From positions 1-64,000 of IMG/VR virus record IMGVR_UViG_3300017714_000004: a DNA stretch of 64,000 nucleotides; one strand, 5' to 3'. The position numbers and the translations under genes were made by a program. Below the pieces are notes generated by a model that was given only the letters and a program-made list of their open reading frames with translations, had not been told where the DNA came from and did not search any database. Positions within the stretch are counted from its first letter, which is position 1, and each line of letters starts with the position of its first letter. Shown here in pieces: positions 58,709-64,000 of this stretch. The DNA comes from a virus.

Positions 58709-58747
58709 TTTATGTAGCTATTATACCACAGTGAGTATTAGAGTCAA
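58709..58747 (-). promoter_or_regulatory. Early promoter 3 with CTACATAAA extension
   Basis: Minus strand: TTGACT (58742-58747), 16 bases, TATAAT (58720-58725), AG, CTACATAAA (58709-58717). The -35 box lies just downstream of the 116-aa gene end. Confidence 0.87.
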
Positions 58748-58751
58748 GGGC

Positions 58752-59102
58752 CTATGTGACCTTTTTTCTCTTAGAAGGCGTCTTTTTCTTGACCGGAGTT
58801 TTCTTTTTGGTCACGGCAGGTTTTTTGGCTGCGACAGTTTTACGCGGCTTCCTTTTGGGTTTGACCGCAGTTTTCTTCGGCATCACAAATTCTTTTCGAA
58901 GGAACTCATTAACAGAAAGACCGCAGTTTCTCAACTCCTTTTGGAAACGAGTGATATCTTCCATCCACCACCCGTGTGGAGTTTCTAAGAACTGACCGTA
59001 GTGGTCCATGATTTCATTAGCGAGTCGGTTGCACTCTTCGGTGTCCTTGTCGTAAAGGTACCGGACCTTTCGGTCATAATTCAGTTTAACGATCTTAGGC
59101 AT
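58752..59102 (-). CDS. Protein with histone-H1-like lysine-rich tail (116 aa)
   Basis: Residues 1-72 form a mixed, probably helical domain ('LNYDRKVRYLYDKDTEECNR', 'HGWWMEDITRFQKELRNCGL'). The last 44 residues are made of K/P/T/A repeats ('KPKRKPRKTVAAKKPAVTKK', then 'KTPVKKKTPSKRKKV') as in histone H1 tails and bacterial nucleoid proteins. DNA or RNA binding is a fair inference; packaging, host-nucleoid action or gene regulation are all open. The partner domain is not recognised. It is a middle gene of the unit behind early promoter 4. Confidence 0.7.
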   Translation of the reverse strand: MPKIVKLNYDRKVRYLYDKDTEECNRLANEIMDHYGQFLETPHGWWMEDITRFQKELRNCGLSVNEFLRKEFVMPKKTAVKPKRKPRKTVAAKKPAVTKKKTPVKKKTPSKRKKVT

Positions 59103-59111
59103 TGTCTCTCC

Positions 59112-59333
59112 CTAGATTAGTTTGTAGACTTTCTTCATGGTGTACTCGCGAGCAGACGCAAACGGTGCCTCGAACCAATCTGAGGAACCCATCACTTGAG
59201 GAGCAATACCATACTTCAAATATGCATTGACCAACTCAGCAACGTTGTTCGATTCGCACACAGGGCGCATCTCGTGTTCATCGTAAAGACGAATCTCAGA
59301 ACCGTCTTCAGTACAAGAAATATAATCTATCAT
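59112..59333 (-). CDS. Small acidic protein, unknown (73 aa)
   Basis: 'DYISCTEDGSEIRLYDEHEM' then 'RPVCESNNVAELVNAYLKYG' suggests a beta-then-helix small fold. No family recognised. The start overlaps the stop of the preceding gene by 4 bases, coupling translation. Confidence 0.6.
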   Translation of the reverse strand: MIDYISCTEDGSEIRLYDEHEMRPVCESNNVAELVNAYLKYGIAPQVMGSSDWFEAPFASAREYTMKKVYKLI

Positions 59334-59542
59334 GCTACTTCTCCAAAAAATATACCAATGGGTGAACCGTTAGGACTACGGTATCCGATCTCATGAATAT
59401 CATCAACTCGAACCTCTTCACGGTAACCGTCTTCCCATTTTATTTCGACACTGTCGCGACCAACTTGACGATCGATTAGACCGTGTGCGATGGGGTACAT
59501 GGCACCCCAGTTACCTTCGACTTTCTGACCGATTAAATTCAT
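59330..59542 (-). CDS. Small SH3-like protein, unknown (70 aa)
   Basis: 'NLIGQKVEGNWGAMYPIAHG' then 'LIDRQVGRDSVEIKWEDGYR' and 'EEVRVDDIHEIGY' has the strand pattern of a small SH3-like barrel. No family recognised. Coupled by ATGA overlaps to the genes on both sides. Confidence 0.62.
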   Translation of the reverse strand: MNLIGQKVEGNWGAMYPIAHGLIDRQVGRDSVEIKWEDGYREEVRVDDIHEIGYRSPNGSPIGIFFGEVA

Positions 59543-59793
59543 GCGGCTTCTCCTATAAATGCATAGCGAGGGTTCTTACAAAACATTCCGACTTCGTCGA
59601 AACCCATCAAACAAAAACCGTCTAAAGGATCGGTACCTGCCTCATACTCGACCAGTTCGAAACCGGCACGGAAAGTTTTAACGTCTTTGATGTCTACTGG
59701 GATAACTGTCATGGCGACATCGTACTCTTCCTGTGTTAGGAAGGTAGCGTCTTCGTTGGTTTCTGTGTTGTCTGTCCAGTTCTCATTAGTCAT
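59539..59793 (-). CDS. Small acidic protein, first gene behind early promoter 4 (84 aa)
   Basis: From ATG 59793 the protein begins 'TNENWTDNTETNEDATFLTQ' and continues 'EEYDVAMTVIPVDIKDVKTF'. The start has an AGAGAGA site 33 bases after the -10 box; the earlier ATG at 59811 is close to the expected transcript start. No family recognised. Confidence 0.65.
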   Translation of the reverse strand: MTNENWTDNTETNEDATFLTQEEYDVAMTVIPVDIKDVKTFRAGFELVEYEAGTDPLDGFCLMGFDEVGMFCKNPRYAFIGEAA

Positions 59794-59814
59794 AATCAAA
59801 TCTCTCTTCATTAA

Positions 59815-59854
59815 TTTATGTAGCTATTATAGCATATTAAGAGATAAAACGCAA
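59815..59854 (-). promoter_or_regulatory. Early promoter 4 with CTACATAAA extension
   Basis: Minus strand: TTGCGT (59849-59854), 17 bases, TATAAT (59826-59831), AG, CTACATAAA (59815-59823). The -35 match is weaker than in the other four. Confidence 0.8.
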
Positions 59855-59934
59855 GGGCATTAGCCAAAATAAATGGCTTATTTTTAGAACTTTTTGGCAT
59901 AAGGATATAACTTTTTCGTATAAGGGACGAAAAA

Positions 59935-59995
59935 AAGAGGGGAGTCGTCCACGTACCTATCAGTCGGAATCTTCGAAAGACGGTCTCCCCTTTAA
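59935..59995 (-). terminator. Interrupted hairpin and T-run after the 121-aa membrane protein gene
   Basis: On the minus strand GGGGAG-A-CCGTC pairs with GACG-A-CTCCCC across about 29 bases, followed by CTTTTTTT. The 166-base gap from 59832 to 59997 holds this hairpin, promoter 4's upstream part and a smaller GCCA...TGGC hairpin at about 59861-59876; no gene was seen in it. Confidence 0.68.
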
Positions 59996-59997
59996 AA

Positions 59998-60363
59998 CTA
60001 TGCTTCTTTATCAATGTCCCACTTAACGACTGGCTTACCGCGCATGTACGCAATGAGGGATTCACGTCGTTTAAAGTCTTCTAGCCATGGAGCGTTAGTT
60101 CTTTCCGCATCCAAGAACACGCCATTGGTTATGACCACGGGTACAAGTATTGACATGTGGACAATGATGCTCACCGGAATACTGTAACCAAACCATCCGA
60201 AGTAAAACATGGCAATAAGACCGAAGAACGCACTCCACATAGTAAACAACACTATCATGAGGTAAGATTGCAGAACAGGTTCATTGATGAACCTAAGTGG
60301 ATTGAAACGGAGATCCATGATGGACCGCCAACTTGTAACTACAAAGTTTAGAAATTTAATCAT
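59998..60363 (-). CDS. Two-helix membrane protein (121 aa)
   Basis: A basic, amphipathic N-terminus ('LNFVVTSWRSIMDLRFNPLR') is followed by two membrane helices, 'LMIVLFTMWSAFFGLIAMFY' (about residues 35-54) and 'VSIIVHMSILVPVVITNGVF' (about residues 64-83), then a charged tail 'EDFKRRESLIAYMRGKPVVK'. Small proteins starting 'M-F-FNPLR' with two helices recur in marine T4-like phages (known to me, not searched). Function unknown; a second possible start is ATG 60318. Confidence 0.68.
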   Translation of the reverse strand: MIKFLNFVVTSWRSIMDLRFNPLRFINEPVLQSYLMIVLFTMWSAFFGLIAMFYFGWFGYSIPVSIIVHMSILVPVVITNGVFLDAERTNAPWLEDFKRRESLIAYMRGKPVVKWDIDKEA

Positions 60364-60377
60364 AACAGTTTCCTATA

Positions 60378-60836
60378 TTAAGTTATTCCAGTACCGCCAC
60401 ACATGTAGCAGTCTTCGTCCTCGTAATCGTCATACCCATAACCCGAACACTCTTGACATGTCTCATCGAGATCTTCATCGGAGTAGTCGAACATGTCTTC
60501 GGCGTTTTCCATCACCATCAACTGAGGATTGAAAGTGACCATCTTGGTGGTCATCTCCACAATGCGATCTATGGCAACATGGAAAAAGTCGTTCTCATAC
60601 TTACCTTCATAGAGTCGACCCGTCGTGTAGGGTAGGACGCACTCAAACAACTCCTTATCGATCGCGCTTTTCTCGCGTAGGAACTTTAGGGCACCGGACG
60701 TATTGTTACCCATACCGTTGTTGTAGAAGTCGTATTGCAGACGACCGGCCGAGCGGATCATCTCACCAGCGACAGTGTCACACTTGCCTTCGTTAGGTAC
60801 CAACTCTGCAAAGATTCGATCAAAAGTATTACTCAT
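60378..60836 (-). CDS. Protein with DnaJ-type CxxCxGxG zinc motifs (152 aa)
   Basis: Residues 1-110 are mostly helical ('AGEMIRSAGRLQYDFYNNGM', 'ALKFLREKSAIDKELFE'). An acidic stretch follows, and the end has 'CQECSGYGYDDYEDEDCYMC' and 'GGTGI', two CxxCxGxG knuckles as in DnaJ zinc centres. The protein could be a small zinc-binding chaperone or regulator. The start overlaps nothing; a 10-base gap lies to the 35-aa gene before it. Confidence 0.7.
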   Translation of the reverse strand: MSNTFDRIFAELVPNEGKCDTVAGEMIRSAGRLQYDFYNNGMGNNTSGALKFLREKSAIDKELFECVLPYTTGRLYEGKYENDFFHVAIDRIVEMTTKMVTFNPQLMVMENAEDMFDYSDEDLDETCQECSGYGYDDYEDEDCYMCGGTGIT

Positions 60837-60846
60837 AATAAATTCC

Positions 60847-60954
60847 TTAGTAGACGTAGGGTTCGACTGGGTGACCAGCCGCGAGCATCATTCCAGAATA
60901 AATGAAACCCCAAATCACAACTTGACCAAAAACAAACTCAGTTAACTGACTCAT
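60847..60954 (-). CDS. Short membrane peptide (35 aa)
   Basis: ATG 60954 overlaps the stop of the previous gene (TAATG), and the last codons of that gene supply a GAGGAG ribosome site 8 bases upstream. The peptide 'SQLTEFVFGQVVIWGFIYSG' then 'MMLAAGHPVEPYVY' has one membrane helix. It is too short for usual gene callers. The coupling and the exact ribosome site argue it is real; the function is unknown. Confidence 0.72.
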   Translation of the reverse strand: MSQLTEFVFGQVVIWGFIYSGMMLAAGHPVEPYVY

Positions 60955-61142
60955 TACGCATACTCCTCTTGATACTCATCGTAAGTCAAGTACATGTCAG
61001 TGGTAGGATTAAGGTAGGCACCTTCACGTGCATCATAATACAAAGCACGTTGACCATCATAAAAGAATGGACCTTCAAGACCTTCACGTTCAACGTACTG
61101 AGCGCGAAACTCTGGAGTGATGTTTAAAACTCGATAACCCAT
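60954..61142 (-). CDS. Small Tyr-rich protein, first gene behind early promoter 5 (62 aa)
   Basis: From ATG 61142 (AGAGAGG site, 33 bases after the -10 box) the protein is 'GYRVLNITPEFRAQYVEREG' then 'LEGPFFYDGQRALYYDAREG' and 'TTDMYLTYDEYQEEYA'. No family recognised; the periodic Tyr and acidic residues may form a small beta fold. Confidence 0.66.
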   Translation of the reverse strand: MGYRVLNITPEFRAQYVEREGLEGPFFYDGQRALYYDAREGAYLNPTTDMYLTYDEYQEEYA

Positions 61143-61163
61143 AAAAACCTCTCTCAACTCGAC

Positions 61164-61204
61164 TTTATGTAGCTATTGTACCACATGTTTCTACAACATG
61201 TCAA
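61164..61204 (-). promoter_or_regulatory. Early promoter 5 with CTACATAAA extension
   Basis: Minus strand: TTGACA (61199-61204), 18 bases, TACAAT (61175-61180), AG, CTACATAAA (61164-61172). Confidence 0.83.
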
Positions 61205-61227
61205 GGCATTATGCTAAATTATTTAAA

Positions 61228-61950
61228 TTATTTTATGGCGATGGCACCCACAAAGAGATGGTTCTGCCAGAAGGGTTGAATCTTGGTGGCACAGAATCCC
61301 GCAGTCATGCAGAGTGAATGTAGATCATTCCAAGTTGAACACTTCATCATAGAACGGAGTTCACGTTCCTTAGATAACAAGTCTTCTGCTTCGAAGTTTT
61401 TAGACTTGTGATCATAGAACTGAAACGTCATGATTTCTTGGAGACGAGCATCTCTCGCCATAGTCTTCTCTGCAAATATGAATGCACCACCTGTGTTTAA
61501 ACCAGCATATATCTTCTTCACTAAGTCACGTCGCGAACGTGGTGGCATGAACTGTAGAGTGAATAGAGAGGTGACGAGAGAACAGTTAGCGAACGTTGCG
61601 TTACGCACATCCATATTATGGAAGTCTACATCACCCAGACCCTCATTATCAATCTGCTTGTGGCGAGAGTTCATGTTGTCAACAAATCCTTCCGCATACT
61701 CGATACCTGAGTAGTGCGCCAGAGGTGCGAATCGATTGTTCTGTTTCATCATCTCATAGATGGTCTTGCCCGTCGAACAACCGATGTCGACAACGTCAGT
61801 TAGATCCTCGACAAAGTATTCGGATAACTTTATGACATCGTGATGTAGATTGCTGTACCCGCGAATAGAGTTCTCGATGTGATTATCGAATCCTTCCTCA
61901 CGGTGGGCAAAACTAAAGTCTGGTTTGTTATAACTCTCTCTATCTTTCAT
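61228..61950 (-). CDS. CmoA-like SAM-dependent methyltransferase or carboxymethyl-SAM-type enzyme
   Basis: The 240-residue protein closely follows the CmoA layout: 'FDNHIENSIRGYSNLHHDVI' (about residues 21-40), motif I 'VVDIGCSTGKTIYEM', 'SLVTSLFTLQFMPPRSRRDL' (E. coli CmoA: 'LNFTLQFLEPSERQALL') and 'KIYAGLNTGGAFIFAEKTMA' (CmoA: 'KIYQGLNPGGALVLSEKF'). In E. coli CmoA an Arg just before the 'HKAGF' phrase holds the carboxylate of prephenate; the matching spot here ('LCMTAGF') has no Arg, so carboxy-SAM synthesis is doubtful and ordinary methyl transfer is possible. Its start overlaps the DNA methyltransferase by 11 bases. Confidence 0.78.
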   Translation of the reverse strand: MKDRESYNKPDFSFAHREEGFDNHIENSIRGYSNLHHDVIKLSEYFVEDLTDVVDIGCSTGKTIYEMMKQNNRFAPLAHYSGIEYAEGFVDNMNSRHKQIDNEGLGDVDFHNMDVRNATFANCSLVTSLFTLQFMPPRSRRDLVKKIYAGLNTGGAFIFAEKTMARDARLQEIMTFQFYDHKSKNFEAEDLLSKERELRSMMKCSTWNDLHSLCMTAGFCATKIQPFWQNHLFVGAIAIK

Positions 61951-63088
61951 TGTACACCTTCAATACGTTCTCATAGACTGACTCAGCAATCTGTTTCATC
62001 ATCAATGGTGGAACCATACGACCGATACGCTCTGCCTTCTGATTCCATTTACCCGTCAGTTTAAAGTCATCGGGAAGTGACATTATACGCTTTAATTCCC
62101 CTAGTGTCAACTTGCGAGACTCAGACCAATGAAATGCACCAGCGGTTGTATCCCCGTTACCCATTGCAGTCAATGTAGGTGCAGGCGCCTCTAGAGACAC
62201 ACGCTTGAGGTTGAAGTGATGACCCTTGGGATGATAATCACCACCAGTCAAAACTTTATCGGGGAACGTTGGCATTAGAGATCCAGTGTCTTTCCAGTAC
62301 GCGGTTCTCTCAAACTTCTCCGTCAGATACTTAACTTCTTCTTCGTCATACTCCAGATCGACTAAAGCATCCTTGAGTGGTATGGCGGTTCTTGCTGGTT
62401 CTGGAAACAAGTGATTCATGGTCAAGAAGTTTAGTCCCACTTCATCCGCAACGTCTTGGCGTACTGCAATAAAGATGACACGACTACGCGTCTGGGATAC
62501 ACCATAGTAGCGAGAGTCCATGACTTCGGATACCACTTCATACCCAATGTTCTCGAACTCATTGAGGATACGATTGTAGTACTCTTTTGCCTCACCGATC
62601 GTGAGACCTTTAACATTCTCTGCAACGATGACTTTGGGTTGAATCTCGTTTGCCACACGTAGGAACTCAAAGAACAGATCTTCGATGTTCTCTACAATCT
62701 TACCATCGCTGTAGGACTTAGTCTGTCCCCACCCGTCAGAGTGTTTACCGTCAGATGAATGAGACAGTTTACCCGCGACAGAGAATGCAGAGCATGGAGG
62801 CGAACCGTCGAGGATATCCAACTCACCCTTCTCAAGACCAACAAGGTCCAGAAAGTCTTGACCTGTTAGTTCTTTGATGTCGTTCGGGACGATAGGTGTG
62901 TCGGGATAGTTTTCTTTGTAGGTGACTCGTGCCTCTTCTACAAACTCATTGATGGCGAGAATGTCCGCACCCGCAAGGCGGTAACCTGTAGAAGATCCAC
63001 CGCCCCCCGCGAACGTAGAAACGACTTTGAACTTTTTCTGGGATGCCGCGTCATAGACATCTTGTAAATTGTACGGGTTATAACTCAT
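61940..63088 (-). CDS. DNA (cytosine-C5) methyltransferase
   Basis: The 382-residue enzyme methylates cytosine at carbon 5. Motif I is 'VVSTFAGGGGSSTGYRLAG' (about residues 22-40), motif IV 'ILDGSPPCSAFSVAG' with the catalytic Pro-Cys (about residues 92-106), motif VI 'VIVAENVKGL' (ENV), and motif VIII 'QTRSRVIFIAVR'. The target-recognition part lies at about residues 230-320. The likely use is protection of phage DNA against host restriction, or regulation; no endonuclease partner is seen. A sigma-70-like promoter with 17-base spacing lies 25 bases upstream. Confidence 0.9.
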   Translation of the reverse strand: MSYNPYNLQDVYDAASQKKFKVVSTFAGGGGSSTGYRLAGADILAINEFVEEARVTYKENYPDTPIVPNDIKELTGQDFLDLVGLEKGELDILDGSPPCSAFSVAGKLSHSSDGKHSDGWGQTKSYSDGKIVENIEDLFFEFLRVANEIQPKVIVAENVKGLTIGEAKEYYNRILNEFENIGYEVVSEVMDSRYYGVSQTRSRVIFIAVRQDVADEVGLNFLTMNHLFPEPARTAIPLKDALVDLEYDEEEVKYLTEKFERTAYWKDTGSLMPTFPDKVLTGGDYHPKGHHFNLKRVSLEAPAPTLTAMGNGDTTAGAFHWSESRKLTLGELKRIMSLPDDFKLTGKWNQKAERIGRMVPPLMMKQIAESVYENVLKVYNER

Positions 63089-63113
63089 AATATACCTTCA
63101 TTTATTAACAGAC

Positions 63114-63142
63114 ATTATACAGTATATAGCATTGTCTGTCAA
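63114..63142 (-). promoter_or_regulatory. Sigma-70-like promoter before the DNA methyltransferase
   Basis: Minus strand: TTGACA (63137-63142), 17 bases, TATAAT (63114-63119), then a GAAGG ribosome site before ATG 63088. The CTACATAAA extension is absent. It overlaps the last codons of the PP-loop gene. Confidence 0.78.
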
Positions 63143-64000
63143 GTGATAAAATCAGATAGGTCGGACACAAAGGTTTGTTGATAGTGATCGCGACATAGGT
63201 CCATGACCCTGTTCCGACGTTTCCAGTTGATCTGGGTATCGAGCAACAATGACTCGAACAGTTTGTCTATTTGAGAACCCAACTGTAAATTGATGTGAGG
63301 TTTTACATTACCAAAGAGTTTTTCGATCTCGTACTCTTCGCGTATGATGTTCTTCTGGTGTGGCGTGTTCAGTTCTTGCCATGAGAACTGCATAAGATAG
63401 TCACGGACTCGTTGGTCACCCCACGGAGCAATATGGATCTTACCGTACATCTCCGCAACTTTGTTGTGGGTCGCAATACCAGCACAGTGTCCATTGAGAT
63501 ACGCTTCACGGAACTCATTCCAGTTGACGCGTTTGTCTCCACTCTCTTTACACCACTTCACATAGTTACGCTTCTTTTTAAAAGAAGAGTACCGTTGGGT
63601 TGCTTTACGAGACGCACCAAAGTATGCATCTGCGACCCATCCAGTGACCGAATACTTTTCGACCATGGCGTCATAAACATAAAGAAAAGGATATGCGGCT
63701 GCCTCGAACTCAGACTTTTTACGACAACCTAGTTCGACCAGTCGTTGGAAGTCTTGTTTGATGTTTGCGGTTGGTATGATGACCGGAGTGAATTCCCACC
63801 CCATAGTATCTGCTACGTCACGTGCCTTGACAAAGTCATAGGACTCATGATTGTCCAGAGTGAAACTGTATGCGTGGACCTTGCGTCCAGCATCCTGTGC
63901 GCTGATACCTACAGATATAGAATCGACACCGCCGGACAGTAGTAGTCCGACAGTGTCGTCTGTTACGTGAGTATCGATGTGATCAGTAATAAAGTCTCGT
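63139..64000 (-). CDS. Asparagine-synthetase-like PP-loop protein, cut by window edge
   Basis: The frame runs from the stop at 63139 to the window end without a break (about 286 residues visible, start outside). 'TVGLLLSGGVDSISVGISAQ' holds the PP-loop SGGVDS that binds ATP, and 'YSVTGWVADAYFGASRKATQ' matches the second asparagine-synthetase site (T/S-G-x-x-x-D-x-x-F-G). This is the adenylating half of AsnB-type enzymes. The glutaminase half, if present, lies beyond the window. The C-terminal 150 residues are basic and not recognised. QueC-type or other PP-loop enzymes that modify bases or tRNA are alternatives. An ATG at 63804 is internal and not the true start. Confidence 0.75.
   Translation of the reverse strand, partial: RDFITDHIDTHVTDDTVGLLLSGGVDSISVGISAQDAGRKVHAYSFTLDNHESYDFVKARDVADTMGWEFTPVIIPTANIKQDFQRLVELGCRKKSEFEAAAYPFLYVYDAMVEKYSVTGWVADAYFGASRKATQRYSSFKKKRNYVKWCKESGDKRVNWNEFREAYLNGHCAGIATHNKVAEMYGKIHIAPWGDQRVRDYLMQFSWQELNTPHQKNIIREEYEIEKLFGNVKPHINLQLGSQIDKLFESLLLDTQINWKRRNRVMDLCRDHYQQTFVSDLSDFIT

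Noticed and set aside
59811-60065. 84-codon minus-strand frame upstream of the 84-aa gene
   Set aside because: It covers promoter 4, a hairpin terminator and the end of the membrane protein gene; it has no ribosome site and no protein-like pattern.
61180-61205. ACATGT...ACATGT repeat near promoter 5
   Set aside because: It is a short match that overlaps the -35 box and is not seen at the other four promoters, so it is most likely chance.
1-64000. tRNA genes, introns, homing endonucleases, integrase or attachment sites
   Set aside because: I looked for cloverleaf-like stretches, GIY-YIG or HNH motifs and integrase motifs and saw none that could be supported.

Overview
The window is part of the genome of a T4-like myovirus, most likely a marine one. 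The evidence is T4-type head, neck, tail and baseplate proteins in near-T4 order, a gp32/gp33 pair, and T4-type late promoter boxes (TATAAATA) in front of the structural operons. No host genes, tRNA genes, CRISPR arrays, insertion sequences or homing endonucleases were recognised. The host cannot be named from this sequence; there are no photosynthesis genes in this part.

Layout. (1) 1-3.4 kb, minus strand: packaging and neck genes 13-14-15-16-17, ending in the N-terminal part of the large terminase at the window edge. (2) 3.4-13.5 kb, minus: two giant coiled-coil fibre proteins (761 and 1971 aa) and three small beta-rich virion proteins. (3) 13.5-26.2 kb, minus: a 2OG-oxygenase-like protein, a glycosyltransferase, a 1585-aa fibre made almost wholly of four-residue repeats, a tail-assembly-chaperone-like protein and more fibre or adhesin genes. 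(4) 26.2-48 kb, minus: the baseplate module (DUF4815-type protein, gp8, gp6, gp25, gp5, gp27-like, gp53, gp48). It is interrupted by a second fibre cassette: a collagen-like fibre, a second 2OG oxygenase and a second glycosyltransferase. (5) 48-53 kb, plus: methyltransferase, gp4, a conserved unknown protein, tail-tube-fold gp54-like, a gp26-like hub chaperone with an apparent -1 frameshift extension, and a gp29 or tape-measure-like protein. (6) 53-64 kb, minus: gp32, gp33, then many small early-type genes (metalloproteases, MazG-like, histone-H1-like tail, small membrane proteins), then a CmoA-like methyltransferase, a cytosine-C5 DNA methyltransferase and an asparagine-synthetase-like PP-loop protein.

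Regulation visible in the sequence. Late genes carry TATAAATA boxes about 25-60 bases before the first start codon. The small early-type operons at 56-61 kb carry sigma-70-like promoters with a shared extension, TA(T/C)AAT-(A/G)G-CTACATAAA, at constant spacing to a GAGAGA-type ribosome site. Strong hairpin terminators follow the 761-aa fibre gene and gp32; both have a UUCG loop.

The most notable points are: (a) two separate cassettes that each pair a long repetitive fibre with a 2OG-Fe(II) oxygenase-like gene and a glycosyltransferase, suggesting hydroxylated and glycosylated fibres; (b) the tetrapeptide-repeat fibre itself; (c) the -1 frameshift in the gp26-like gene; (d) the repeated early promoter cassette.
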